Shown piece after piece: positions 45,370 through 54,380 of a stretch of 64,000 bases of DNA. The notes below the pieces were generated by a model that did no database searches, had not been told where the DNA came from, and saw only the letters and a list, made by a program, of their open reading frames with translations. Source of the DNA: Mobilitalea torta (GTDB lineage Bacteria; Bacillota; Clostridia; Lachnospirales; Lachnospiraceae). The stretch covers positions 372,001-436,000 of the forward strand of contig NZ_JBNPXH010000002.1 of the NCBI RefSeq assembly GCF_050433395.1. The letters run 5' to 3'. Position numbers and translations under genes: made by a program. The stretch's first letter is position 1; the number at the start of each line of letters is the position of its first letter.

Positions 45370-45576
45370 TTATTCTCTTCTCTTCTTCTGCTTCAGCCGC
45401 TCAAAGCAGGCTCTGTCGATTTCATAAATTGTATTATCCTCGATGATCAGATCAGCGTCCGTATCCTCCCCGGTATAGTGGGAGGTATTTCTATTATCAT
45501 TGTTCCCCTTGGAAGGCGCAGTTGGTTTACCATATTGAAATCCGGATCTCCCGGAAGAAAAAAAACGATCACTCAT
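45370..45576 (-). CDS. Small hypothetical protein
   Basis: A 68-residue soluble protein starting MSDRFFSSGRSGFQYGKP at 45576, behind GAGGCAGTAT. The first half is Ser/Gly/Asn-rich and likely disordered; the second half (DLIIEDNTIYEIDRACFERLKQ) looks like a short folded unit. I do not recognise the family. The ribosome site and the shared terminator at its 3' end support it being real. Confidence 0.55.
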   Translation of the reverse strand: MSDRFFSSGRSGFQYGKPTAPSKGNNDNRNTSHYTGEDTDADLIIEDNTIYEIDRACFERLKQKKRRE

Positions 45577-45762
45577 ATACTGCCTCAAATTATTTTGTCA
45601 TTTTAATATATGATTATTTTACCCAAACGTCCTTAAAATGATTGAATCTATAACTACTTTCCTATATACTATTGATACATTCTCCCAGGCGGCACTATCT
45701 CTTAATTTCTTACTGCATCTGCCCTTCGGAAGACATAATCAAGATAAAACAGGAGGAAAACT

Positions 45763-46869
45763 ATGTCAGGTTCTATCTACGGTACTCTGTTCACCATAAC
45801 AACCTGGGGAGAATCCCACGGCATCGGAATCGGTGTCGTCGTGGACGGCTGCCCTGCCGGCCTCCCGCTGGACGAGGAATATCTACAAACCTATATGAAC
45901 CGCAGGAAGCCGGGTCAGACCAAATACTCCACCCCCCGCAAGGAAGGGGACAGGATCACGATTCAGTCCGGTGTCTTTGAAGGCCGGACCACCGGCGCTC
46001 CCATCTCACTGGTGGTATACAATGAAAACCAACGCTCCGGCGACTATTCCGAGATTGCAAATTATTACCGTCCTGGCCATGCGGATTATACCTTTGATCA
46101 GAAATACGGCTTCCGGGATTACCGTGGCAGCGGACGCTTCTCCGGACGGGAGACTATCGGAAGGGTGGCCGCCGGTGCCATTGCCGCCGCTATTTTAAGG
46201 GAGCTGGGAATTGAGGTAAATGCTTACACCCGTTCCATTGGTCCTGTCTCCATCGATCCCGCCAAATTCGATCTCCGTGAGGCCCGGGTAAGCCCTTTTT
46301 GCATGCCCGATCCCGATGCCTCCAGGCGCGCGGAGGATTATCTGTCGGAGCAGATGGAGGCTTACAATTCCTCCGGCGGAATCATCGAATGCATTGTGAC
46401 CGGAATGCCCGCAGGAGTCGGGGAGCCAGTCTTCCAGAAGCTGGACGCTTCCCTGGCCAGAGCCGTAATGTCCATCGGCGCGGTGAAAGGGGTAGAGATC
46501 GGTGACGGCTTCCGCTGCGCCCAGATGACCGGGGCGGAGAATAATGATCCTTTTCACTATGATGAAAGCACAGGCATCACCAAGATGACCAATCATGGCG
46601 GCGGTATCCTGGGAGGTCTCAGCGACGGCTCGGATATTATTGTTCGGGCGGCAATCAAGCCTACTCCCTCCATCTTCCGCACCCAGAAGACGGTGAATAA
46701 GCAGAATGAGAATATTGAGATTCAGATCAAGGGCCGTCATGACCCTGTGATTGTTCCCAGGGCTGTAGTGGTTGTGGAATCCATGATTGCCGTTACCCTT
46801 GTGGATCAGCTCTTCCTGGGCATGACCTCAAGACTGGATAAAATTAAGGATTTCTACCGTTCTGAATAA
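45763..46869 (+). CDS. aroC: Chorismate synthase
   Basis: A 368-residue enzyme that makes chorismate from EPSP, using reduced FMN. Signatures: GESHGIGIGVVVDGCPAG, the RRKPGQ segment, GSGRFSGRETIGRVAAGA and DGSDIIVRAAIKPTPSI. Starts behind AGGAGGAAAACT. No other shikimate-pathway gene is in the window, so it is isolated from the usual aro cluster. Followed by a hairpin at 46902-46948. Confidence 0.97.
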   Translation: MSGSIYGTLFTITTWGESHGIGIGVVVDGCPAGLPLDEEYLQTYMNRRKPGQTKYSTPRKEGDRITIQSGVFEGRTTGAPISLVVYNENQRSGDYSEIANYYRPGHADYTFDQKYGFRDYRGSGRFSGRETIGRVAAGAIAAAILRELGIEVNAYTRSIGPVSIDPAKFDLREARVSPFCMPDPDASRRAEDYLSEQMEAYNSSGGIIECIVTGMPAGVGEPVFQKLDASLARAVMSIGAVKGVEIGDGFRCAQMTGAENNDPFHYDESTGITKMTNHGGGILGGLSDGSDIIVRAAIKPTPSIFRTQKTVNKQNENIEIQIKGRHDPVIVPRAVVVVESMIAVTLVDQLFLGMTSRLDKIKDFYRSE

Positions 46870-46901
46870 GGAACTGTTACATTATAGTTCATAAAATGCT
46901 G

Positions 46902-46948
46902 CAGCAGGAAGGTCCAATCTTCCAGAATGATTCCTGGCCTTCTTGCTG
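46902..46948 (+). terminator. Hairpin after aroC
   Basis: CAGCAGGAAGG and CCTTCTTGCTG pair with one G-U, enclosing an inner CCAATCT...loop, 33 bases after the aroC stop. The following TATTATTCTG is only a weak T-tract. Confidence 0.55.
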
Positions 46949-47159
46949 TATTATTCTGTACCCTTCTTTTTCCCTGCTTTTCGGCTTTCTCCTAAATCTT
47001 TCTCATTCTATGCACAATTTGAGCTCGTTACTGAAGGATTGTTTTACCGCTTCCATCTTCTCCCCAACCTTCCGGCATCGTCTTTCCCTCTTTCTTGCTT
47101 CCTTTTATTTGCATTTATAATTTTCTACAAAATTATACACGTAATTTTTATAAAAATGA

Positions 47160-47188
47160 TTGACAATATGAATTATACTAGTATAATT
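47160..47188 (+). promoter_or_regulatory. Promoter of the polyamine uptake operon with an 18-bp palindromic operator
   Basis: TTGACA (47160-47165) and TATAAT (47182-47187), both perfect, are separated by 16 bases. The perfect palindrome AATTATACTAGTATAATT at 47171-47188 covers the spacer and -10, an ideal position for repression by the XRE-cupin protein encoded next. Confidence 0.85.
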
Positions 47189-47258
47189 TATATTGTTTGC
47201 TGTTTAGCGTAACTAAACTTTGAGTTTATTCTCAGTAAGAATCAGAAAGGACACCCCC

Positions 47259-47798
47259 ATGAATATCGGATCAAAAATCAAGGAATTGCGCATTCAGAAA
47301 AGTCTGACCCAGGAAGAGCTGGCAGACCGGGCGGAGTTATCCAAAGGCTTCATCTCCCAGCTGGAACGGGATCTGACCTCACCGTCCATCGCGACTCTCA
47401 TGGATATCCTGCAATGCCTGGGCACCAACCTGGAGGAATTCTTCAGCGGAACCTCCTCCGAACAGGTAGTGTTCAAGAAATCAGATTATTTTGAAAAATA
47501 CGATTCCGAATTGAAAAATGAAGTGAAGTGGATCATTCCCAACGCTCAGAAGAATATCATGGAGCCCATCCTGCTGACCCTGGACCCCCACGGATCCACC
47601 TATCCCGATAATCCCCATGAAGGGGAGGAATTCGGCTATATTTTAAACGGAAGCATCACCCTGCATATCGGCAACCGGAACTATAAGGTCAAAAAGGGAG
47701 AATCCTTTTATTTTACCGCCAATAAGCAGCACTACATCACCGCTTCCGAAAAAACAGGCGCTACCCTATTATGGGTATCTACTCCGCCAAGCTTTTAA
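47259..47798 (+). CDS. XRE-family regulator with cupin domain, polyamine operon
   Basis: A 179-residue protein: helix-turn-helix KIKELRIQKSLTQEELADRAELSKGFISQLERD (split here across residues 5-37), then a C-terminal cupin (HEGEEFGYILNGSITLHIGN, KKGESFYFTANKQHYI). The layout is that of PuuR-like polyamine-responsive repressors. It heads the potABCD genes, and the perfect palindrome over the promoter is its likely target. Start at 47259 behind AAAGGACACCCCC; this spacing is the best of the in-frame choices. Confidence 0.92.
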   Translation: MNIGSKIKELRIQKSLTQEELADRAELSKGFISQLERDLTSPSIATLMDILQCLGTNLEEFFSGTSSEQVVFKKSDYFEKYDSELKNEVKWIIPNAQKNIMEPILLTLDPHGSTYPDNPHEGEEFGYILNGSITLHIGNRNYKVKKGESFYFTANKQHYITASEKTGATLLWVSTPPSF

Positions 47799-47856
47799 TT
47801 CAAAATAGGAGAAGGCTTCCAACCCGGCCTTTGTGATAATTCAGGAGGATCCCAGG

Positions 47857-48933
47857 ATGACGGATAATAAGTTAATCAATCTAGTGAACATAAGCAAGTC
47901 CTTTGGTGACACCATGGTACTTGATGAATTGAATTTATATATACGGGAGAATGAATTTCTGACTCTGCTGGGTCCCTCCGGCTGCGGCAAGACCACGACA
48001 CTCCGCATCATCGGCGGCTTTGAAACCCCCAATGTGGGTCAGGTTATCTTCGAGGGCAAGGATATCACCAAGCTTCCTCCCAACGAACGCCAGTTAAACA
48101 CGGTTTTTCAGAAATATGCTCTTTTTACCCATATGACCATAGCGGAAAACATTGCCTTCGGTCTGAAGATAAAGAAGAAAAGCAAAGCTTATATCCAGGA
48201 TAAGATTAATTATGCCTTAAAGCTGGTGAATCTGGAGGGCTTCGGCAACCGTATGCCGGATTCCTTAAGCGGCGGCCAGCAGCAGCGGATTGCCATCGCC
48301 AGGGCCATCGTGAACGAGCCGAAGGTTCTTCTCCTGGACGAACCCCTGGGCGCGCTGGATCTGAAGCTGCGCCAGGACATGCAGTATGAGCTGATCCGTC
48401 TGAAGAACGAGCTGGGAATTACCTTTATCTACGTAACCCATGACCAGGAGGAGGCTCTGACCATGTCCGACACCATTGTGGTTATGAACCAGGGTTATAT
48501 CCAGCAGATCGGAACACCGGAGGATATCTACAATGAGCCGAAGAACGCCTTCGTAGCCGACTTCATCGGTGACAGCAATATTATCCCCTCCGTCATGGTG
48601 GAGGATAAGCTGGTGAATATTCTCGGAGCGAATTTCCCTTGCGTGGACGTCGGTTTTGGACGGAATAAGCCTGTGGATGTGGTGATTCGTCCCGAGGATA
48701 TCGATCTGGTGAAGCCGGAGAATGGCATCCTCAGCGGAAGGGTGACCTCCCTGCTCTTTAAGGGTGTCCATTATGAGATGGAGGTAACTGCGAACGGACG
48801 GGAATGGCTGGTGCATTCCACCGATCTCTTCCCCGTCGGCAGCGAGGTCGGCATCAGCGTCGATCCTTATGATCTCCAGATCATGAATAAACCGGAATCC
48901 GAGGATGAGGAAGCTGCGGAAATCGCTGAATAG
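47857..48933 (+). CDS. potA: Spermidine/putrescine ABC importer ATP-binding protein
   Basis: A 358-residue ATPase: Walker A GPSGCGKTTTLR, signature LSGGQQQRIAIARA, Walker B LLLDEPLGALD, and His-loop YVTHDQEEAL, followed by a C-terminal TOBE-like regulatory domain. ATG at 47857, eight bases behind AGGAGG. Second gene of the polyamine operon, 58 bases after the regulator gene. Confidence 0.96.
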   Translation: MTDNKLINLVNISKSFGDTMVLDELNLYIRENEFLTLLGPSGCGKTTTLRIIGGFETPNVGQVIFEGKDITKLPPNERQLNTVFQKYALFTHMTIAENIAFGLKIKKKSKAYIQDKINYALKLVNLEGFGNRMPDSLSGGQQQRIAIARAIVNEPKVLLLDEPLGALDLKLRQDMQYELIRLKNELGITFIYVTHDQEEALTMSDTIVVMNQGYIQQIGTPEDIYNEPKNAFVADFIGDSNIIPSVMVEDKLVNILGANFPCVDVGFGRNKPVDVVIRPEDIDLVKPENGILSGRVTSLLFKGVHYEMEVTANGREWLVHSTDLFPVGSEVGISVDPYDLQIMNKPESEDEEAAEIAE

Positions 48934-48982
48934 TTGCTACAAACCAGCAACTGTAAAATAGTATATCAGGAGATGAAGTCCT

Positions 48983-49900
48983 ATGGCAGTTATCGATAAA
49001 TTAAAGCATCTTACGGAAAAAAGCCCAATTCCCGCTCTGCGGTTTTCCCATGCAGATAAAACGGAGGCAGGCGGCAGGCATCCTGTGTCGTCTTCCATGA
49101 AATGGCTTTCCTTTCCCTATATTATATGGATGGTCGGATTTATCATAATCCCTTTGATTATGATTATCTATTACGGTCTGACCAGCAGCAAAGGCTTTAC
49201 CCTGGATAATGTGGCGCTGATCGCAGATCCGGTCAACCGGCGGGCCCTTGTGCTTGCGCTGGAGCTTTCCGTCGTCAGCACCATATTATGCCTGCTTCTT
49301 GCCTATCCCCTGGCAATGATATTAAATAACTCCAAGCTGGAGAGCAACAGCTTTATCGTGCTGATTATTATTCTGCCCATGTGGATGAATTTTCTGCTGC
49401 GCACCATTGCATGGCAGAATATTCTGGAGAAAACCGGTGTGCTGAATAAGATGCTGGAGTTTCTCCATCTTCCGCTGCTGAACATTATCAATACCCCTTC
49501 TGCCATCATTCTGGGTATGGTATATAATTTCCTGCCCTTTATGGTGCTTCCGATTTATAATGTATTGATTAAGATTGACAGGGACGTGGTGAATGCGGCC
49601 AGAGATCTCGGCGCCAGCAGCTCCCAGACCTTTTTGAGAATTATTCTGCCCCTGAGCCTTCCGGGAGTGATAAGCGGTATTACCATGGTATTTGTCCCCT
49701 CTCTTACCACCTTCGTCATCTCCACCATCCTTGGCGGAAGCAAGATCGTTCTCATCGGCAACGTGATTGAGCAGCAATTCCGCCTGGGGAACTGGAACAC
49801 CGGCTCCGGGCTGTCCCTGGTACTGATGATTTTCATCCTGTTCTGTATGGCGGTTCTGTCCAAATACGATAAGGAAAAGGAGGGAAGCAATCTATGGTAA
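48983..49900 (+). CDS. potB: Spermidine/putrescine ABC importer permease
   Basis: A 305-residue permease with an unusually long cytoplasmic N-terminus (about 45 residues, with AVIDKLKHLTEKS), six membrane segments and the EAA loop RDVVNAARDLGASSSQTFLRIILPL. Starts behind GGAGATGAAGTCCT. Its end overlaps the potC start by seven bases, so the two permeases are translated together. Confidence 0.95.
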   Translation: MAVIDKLKHLTEKSPIPALRFSHADKTEAGGRHPVSSSMKWLSFPYIIWMVGFIIIPLIMIIYYGLTSSKGFTLDNVALIADPVNRRALVLALELSVVSTILCLLLAYPLAMILNNSKLESNSFIVLIIILPMWMNFLLRTIAWQNILEKTGVLNKMLEFLHLPLLNIINTPSAIILGMVYNFLPFMVLPIYNVLIKIDRDVVNAARDLGASSSQTFLRIILPLSLPGVISGITMVFVPSLTTFVISTILGGSKIVLIGNVIEQQFRLGNWNTGSGLSLVLMIFILFCMAVLSKYDKEKEGSNLW

Positions 49901-50682
49901 AAAAAATAGTAAGCCGTCTCTATGTAGGCATTATTCTGCTGTTTTTATATGCACCCATTATCATTCTGATTGTCCTGTCCTTTAACGCCTCCAAGTCCAG
50001 GGCGAAGTGGGGCGGCTTCACCCTTCACTGGTACAAGCAGCTCTTTCGGAATGATGATATTATGGCGGCTCTCTCAACTACTTTGATTATTGCCTTTTCC
50101 TCCGCACTCATTGCCACACTGCTGGGTACTGCGGCGGCTCTCGCAATGAACAGCATGAAGAAGACACCCCGGGCCGTATTGATGAGCATTACCAATATTC
50201 CCATGCTCAACGCGGATATTGTGACGGGTATTTCCCTGATGCTGATCTTTGTTGCACTGAACTTTACCCTGGGCTTTACCAGCGTATTGCTGGCTCATAT
50301 TACCTTTAATATTCCCTATGTGATTTTGAGTGTCATGCCAAAGCTAAAGCAGCTCAATCCCCATACCTTTGAAGCGGCTCAGGATCTGGGAGCATCCCGC
50401 TCATATGCTTTTTTCCGGGTTATTCTGCCGGATATCCTGCCCGGGGTCATGTCAGGTTTTTTCCTGTCCTTTACCATGTCCCTGGATGATTTCGTGATCA
50501 CCCATTTTACCAAGGGGCCTGAGATTAATACACTGTCAACCAAGATCTATACCGAGGTGCGCAAGGGCATCAAGCCGGAGATTTATGCACTCTCCACCCT
50601 GATGTTCGTAACGGTATTATTACTGCTGATCTTCATTAACCGTAGAAATGCAGGAAAGAATGCACCGCTTCGCAAGCTGTAA
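49894..50682 (+). CDS. potC: Spermidine/putrescine ABC importer permease
   Basis: A 262-residue permease with six membrane segments and EAA loop HTFEAAQDLGASRSYAFFRVILPDILPG; FTMSLDDFVITHFTKGPE is a PotC hallmark. ATG at 49894 overlaps the potB stop and follows GGGAAGCAATCT. Pairs with PotB in the membrane. Confidence 0.95.
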   Translation: MVKKIVSRLYVGIILLFLYAPIIILIVLSFNASKSRAKWGGFTLHWYKQLFRNDDIMAALSTTLIIAFSSALIATLLGTAAALAMNSMKKTPRAVLMSITNIPMLNADIVTGISLMLIFVALNFTLGFTSVLLAHITFNIPYVILSVMPKLKQLNPHTFEAAQDLGASRSYAFFRVILPDILPGVMSGFFLSFTMSLDDFVITHFTKGPEINTLSTKIYTEVRKGIKPEIYALSTLMFVTVLLLLIFINRRNAGKNAPLRKL

Positions 50683-50797
50683 TACACTCATAAGGTATCT
50701 GCTTGCATTTCAATCACAAAATCAAAACGGAAAAGCAATTAACCGGAAGAATAAGATCATGTCTTAAGGACATGGCAAATCAAGAGGAGGAACAAGA

Positions 50798-51850
50798 ATG
50801 AAGAAAGTAATTGGATGTTTTGCCCTGCTGGCCTTTTCCCTCAGCCTTCTGGCAGGCTGCAGCAAGGATGAGGGGGAGAAGGTCTATGTGTACAACTGGG
50901 GAGAGTATATTGACCGGGAGGTTCTGGATCAATTTGAGGAAGAGACCGGTATCAAGGTGGTCTATGATGAATTTGAGCAGAATGAAGAGATGTATCCCAA
51001 GATCAAGGCAGGGGCGGTCCAGTATGATGTGGTATGCCCTTCTGATTACATGATACAGAAAATGATCCAGGAAAATTTGCTTGCAGAAATCAATTTCGAT
51101 AATGTACCCAATATCTCCAATATAGATCCTGCCTATCTGAAAAGCTCCCAGAGCTTTGATCCGGAGAACAAATACAGTGTTCCTTACTGCTGGGGAACCG
51201 TTGGAATCCTTTACAACAAGACCATGGTGGAGGGTCCCATTGACAGCTGGGGCGCCCTCTTTGACGAGAAATATTCCGGTAATATTCTGATGATGGACAG
51301 TGTGCGGGATGCCTTCGGCATCGCTCTGACCTATCTGGGCTATGACATGAACAGCACTGACAACGCCCAGCTGGAGGAGGCAAAGGCACTGTTAGCCAGC
51401 CAGTATCCCCTGGTACAGGCTTATGTGGTTGACCAGGTACGGGATAAGATGATCGGCGGCGAGGCTGCCCTGGGCGTCATCTATTCCGGTGAAGCAATCT
51501 ACACCCAGAGGGAAAATCCCGACCTGGAATATGTTATTCCAAAGGAAGGCTCCAATGTATGGATCGATGGCTGGGTTATCCCGAAAAACTGCCGGAACAA
51601 GGAGAATGCGGAAGCCTTTATCAATTTCCTGTGCCGCGGTGATATCGCCCTGAAGAATTTTGAGTACATTACCTACTCCACACCTAACACTGCTGCCAGA
51701 GAGATGATAATGGATGCGGATATCAAGAACAGCAAGGTAGCCTTTCCCGAGCAGTCCGTCCTGGACCGCTGCCAGACCTATCAATATCTGGGCGAGGAGA
51801 TCGAATCATCCTATATTGATAAATGGAATGAGGCAAAATCGTCCCATTAA
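50798..51850 (+). CDS. potD: Spermidine/putrescine-binding lipoprotein
   Basis: A 350-residue binding protein with signal peptide and lipobox LLAGC (C21), then VYVYNWGEYIDREVLDQFEEETG, the typical PotD start, and WIDGWVIPKNCRNKENAEAFINF. The binding-site aromatic and acidic residues (NWGEY, SDYMI, WG) are present. Starts behind GAGGAGGAACAAGA, 115 bases after potC. Captures polyamine outside the membrane and delivers it to PotBC. Confidence 0.96.
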   Translation: MKKVIGCFALLAFSLSLLAGCSKDEGEKVYVYNWGEYIDREVLDQFEEETGIKVVYDEFEQNEEMYPKIKAGAVQYDVVCPSDYMIQKMIQENLLAEINFDNVPNISNIDPAYLKSSQSFDPENKYSVPYCWGTVGILYNKTMVEGPIDSWGALFDEKYSGNILMMDSVRDAFGIALTYLGYDMNSTDNAQLEEAKALLASQYPLVQAYVVDQVRDKMIGGEAALGVIYSGEAIYTQRENPDLEYVIPKEGSNVWIDGWVIPKNCRNKENAEAFINFLCRGDIALKNFEYITYSTPNTAAREMIMDADIKNSKVAFPEQSVLDRCQTYQYLGEEIESSYIDKWNEAKSSH

Positions 51851-51933
51851 TTCTACGTTCTGCTGCTATTGGCAAGCTTGAACGGCAGGAATAAAATCAA
51901 CTATATAGAACCTTACCATATCAGCATGATAAA

Positions 51934-51976
51934 ATGATGCGGAAGAAGCTCTGTGACCAGGTCTTCTCCGCATCAT
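51934..51976 (+). terminator. Terminator of the polyamine operon
   Basis: ATGATGCGGAAGAAG and CTTCTCCGCATCAT pair with one bulge, followed by TTTTTTAG, 84 bases after the potD stop. Confidence 0.9.
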
Positions 51977-52057
51977 TTTTTAGTATTATTAAGATATTTT
52001 TAAAGCGTGACATGTAGCTGCCATATTTGTATGCTACGCTGATTTTGGTGATGAAAT

Positions 52058-52954
52058 ATGAACAGATTATTTGAAATTACATATCTTCTGATGAATAGAA
52101 AAACCATAACCGCCAGGGAGCTGGCGGAACATTTTGGCGTGTCCCAGCGCACGATCTACCGTGATATTGATGCGCTGAGTTTGTCGGGCATCCCTGTCTA
52201 TACCGAGAAGGGCAAGGGCGGCGGCATTCGCCTTCTGCCGGATTTTGTTCTGAACAAATCCATTCTGAGCGAGGAAGAACAGAATGAGATTCTGTATGCC
52301 CTGCAGGGCCTTTCCAGCGTAACAACAGCAGAAACCAATCAGGTATTACAAAAGCTGTCCACCATTTTCAACCGGAATACTGTTCCCTGGCTGGAGGTGG
52401 ATTTTTCTGATTGGAGCTATGCAAACGGCCAGTCCTTTAATGATTTTAAGACAGCGATTCTGGAGCATCGGATTGTTGAGTTTGATTATTATAGCACTTA
52501 CGGTGAGAAAACCCACCGGCGCATTGAGCCGATTCAGCTCTGGTTTAAATCCAAAGCCTGGTATATCAAGGGCTTCTGTCTGACTCGGCAGGACATACGC
52601 CTGTTTAAGCTGTCGAGGGTGAAGAAGCTGACCGTGACGAATGAACTATTCACCGAGCGCAGTATGTCAGATCTCCGCCCGGATACCAGTCCCGCCGGAC
52701 ACCGGCGGCCGGATGTGAGTCTTCGGCTTAAAATCACACCGGAGATGACCTATCGCGTCTATGATGAGTTTGATGAAGATATGGTGGAAAAACAGCCGGA
52801 CGGCAGCTTCATCATATCGGTGACATGGCCGGAGGATGATTGGGTGTACGGAACCATCCTCTCCTATGGGGAATATATGGAGGTTCTGGAACCGGAGCAT
52901 ATCCGGGAGATTATTAAGAAAAAAGCACAGAATACAGTAAGAAAATATTTATAG
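52058..52954 (+). CDS. HTH-WYL (YafY-type) transcriptional regulator
   Basis: A 298-residue protein: N-terminal HTH_11 domain (KTITARELAEHFGVSQRTIYRDIDAL), the conserved GKGGGIRLLPDF turn, a WYL domain (about residues 135-215, with SKAWYIKGFCLTRQDIRLFKLSRV) and a C-terminal WCX extension. WYL domains bind nucleic acid or small ligands. The ribosome site is weak (GGTGATGAAAT). It lies upstream of the GyrI-like and DUF6144 genes and may control them. Confidence 0.92.
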   Translation: MNRLFEITYLLMNRKTITARELAEHFGVSQRTIYRDIDALSLSGIPVYTEKGKGGGIRLLPDFVLNKSILSEEEQNEILYALQGLSSVTTAETNQVLQKLSTIFNRNTVPWLEVDFSDWSYANGQSFNDFKTAILEHRIVEFDYYSTYGEKTHRRIEPIQLWFKSKAWYIKGFCLTRQDIRLFKLSRVKKLTVTNELFTERSMSDLRPDTSPAGHRRPDVSLRLKITPEMTYRVYDEFDEDMVEKQPDGSFIISVTWPEDDWVYGTILSYGEYMEVLEPEHIREIIKKKAQNTVRKYL

Positions 52955-53133
52955 CAAAAAACATTTATATTGCAGGAACATAATGTGCGTTCCTTGTAAT
53001 CGAGATGGACGGCACAGAAGCAGCGCCTTTTATCAGAAGTTAAAATATAACTTCTGATAATTTATAATATGACATTACGTTGTCAGGTTACAGGTTTTAT
53101 AATTGAAACAAACGCAGAAAAGGAGTAACCGCA

Positions 53134-53613
53134 ATGACTACAAAACATATTTACAAGGACATATTCTCTGTTATCGGAAAAGCCGGACAGGGCCCGGCAA
53201 ACAGCCCCCAGGAATGGATACCAACCTTATGGAACGACGCCAATTCTCACTTTGCAGAGATTGCGGATGTTATCCGCACGGATGAAAATGGCTTCCCTTT
53301 GGGCATATGGGGCGCAATGAACGATGCAGAGGAAAGCAACAAGCGCTGGAGCGAAACCGGCAAATACATGGCAGGCTGCGAGGCAGATATTGACGCAGCG
53401 GCGCCGGAAGGCTGGACAAAGTGGATCATCCCGGCACAGACCTACCTGGTGGCGGAATGCACGGCGGAGGAATACGGGGAAGTATTTGGAAAGATTACTA
53501 ATGATCCCAACATAGAAATCGTTGGCACCGTTCACGAACGCTATCCCGTACCGGGCAACTCCGATCTTCTTGAGTTATATTTTCCTATTGCAAAGGGGTC
53601 CTCTTATGCCTAA
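53134..53613 (+). CDS. GyrI-like small-molecule-binding domain protein
   Basis: A 159-residue stand-alone effector-binding domain of the GyrI/AraC_E_bind type, with GPLGIWGAMNDA-like (FPLGIWGAMNDAE) and EVFGKITNDPN segments and the aromatic pocket start PQEWIPTLWNDANSHF. Starts behind AAAGGAGTAACCGCA. A hairpin AGAAGTTA/TAACTTCT at 53036-53056 lies upstream. Its stop overlaps the start of the next gene by eight bases, so the two are coupled. Confidence 0.85.
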   Translation: MTTKHIYKDIFSVIGKAGQGPANSPQEWIPTLWNDANSHFAEIADVIRTDENGFPLGIWGAMNDAEESNKRWSETGKYMAGCEADIDAAAPEGWTKWIIPAQTYLVAECTAEEYGEVFGKITNDPNIEIVGTVHERYPVPGNSDLLELYFPIAKGSSYA

Positions 53614-54148
53614 ATCAGATCACGCCCACGCAATCAAGCTGTATCAAAGTCTGAAAAGGCATATTGGGCCCGAGGCGGCGGGGGATTTCCTTGAAAAGCT
53701 GCCCTTGTCCAAATCTGCCGATTATAATAAAAAATTCAAATGGGCCAATGAAGTCTGCTCCTATCTGGAAGAACGTTTTTCAGAGGAAGAGATACGCAAG
53801 ATCCGCATGGACTGCTGCTGCCTGCCGGGAAGTAAGGCGGAGGAGGCAAGGATACTGTATGAAAGCTCCGCGGATTACGGCGAGTTCTGTGAGCGTTTCA
53901 ATAAGAAACACGCGCCCGGCAACAGTCTTTCCCATGACGGCAAGGCGCTTTACTTCTCCTACCCGGCCTGCTACTGCTCCTGTATCAAGCGCGGTGACGG
54001 AAATGTATCCGGTTCCTGGTGTGCATGCACCCTTGGCTATACCCAGAAATTGTTCTCACACGCACTTTCCTGCAAGGTACAGGTGGAATTGCTGGAAAGT
54101 GTAAAAACCGGCGGTGAGAAATGTGTGATGAAGATTATACAAAGCTAA
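53606..54148 (+). CDS. Cysteine-rich DUF6144-like protein
   Basis: A 180-residue protein beginning MPKSDHAHAIKLYQSLKRHIG at 53606, the ATG embedded in the end of the GyrI-like gene. Cysteines cluster in RMDCCCLPGS and in YPACYCSCIKRGDGN with SWCACTLGY, suggesting a metal- or redox-active site. I match it to the DUF6144 group from overall pattern only. Commonly seen with a GyrI-like gene in Clostridia. Function unknown. The R1 element follows 29 bases after its stop. Confidence 0.75.
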   Translation: MPKSDHAHAIKLYQSLKRHIGPEAAGDFLEKLPLSKSADYNKKFKWANEVCSYLEERFSEEEIRKIRMDCCCLPGSKAEEARILYESSADYGEFCERFNKKHAPGNSLSHDGKALYFSYPACYCSCIKRGDGNVSGSWCACTLGYTQKLFSHALSCKVQVELLESVKTGGEKCVMKIIQS

Positions 54149-54177
54149 GAATAACACAAGCCATAAACCTTTTCGAA

Positions 54178-54273
54178 GGCTGATGCAAAACGAATATCTC
54201 CCGCTATACAATTGTGTACGATGAAAGAGAAACCCATGTCATATGATAGATTAAATCCTTTTTTGTAACGACC
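54178..54273 (+). repeat. R1 intergenic element, copy B (3' of DUF6144-like gene)
   Basis: About 96 bp related to 17734-17824 over its full length. Shared blocks include GCAAAACGAAT, GCTATA, GATGAAAG and CCATGT. The terminal stem is partly decayed: TGCAAAA still pairs with TTTTGTA through a G-U, but the outermost bases no longer all match. Same sense orientation relative to the upstream gene as copy A. Confidence 0.8.
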
Positions 54274-54291
54274 TCCTTTCACTAATTGCAT

Positions 54292-54336
54292 AAATGCGCG
54301 CCATCTTTTTTAATAAAAGAATCGGCGCGCATTTTT
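54292..54336. terminator. Bidirectional terminator before the aldehyde dehydrogenase gene
   Basis: AAATGCGCGCC and GGCGCGCATTT form a perfect 11-bp stem with T-runs on both sides. It serves the convergent DUF6144 and aldehyde dehydrogenase genes. Confidence 0.9.
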
Positions 54337-54380
54337 CATTACATTATATCGTAAAGTCACGGGAAAACATTTTCTAAAAT

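Larger units (their letters stand above)
46870..47258. other. 389-bp intergenic region between aroC and the polyamine operon
   Basis: Holds a hairpin at 46902-46948 and the promoter/palindrome at 47160-47188. The remaining 200 bases are T/C-rich on the plus strand; an 89-codon open frame there has no ribosome site and overlaps the promoter, so I do not call it. Confidence 0.6.

Noticed and set aside
46943..47212. 89-codon hydrophobic open frame before the polyamine operon
   Set aside because: It overlaps the aroC hairpin and the consensus promoter and palindrome, and has no ribosome site.
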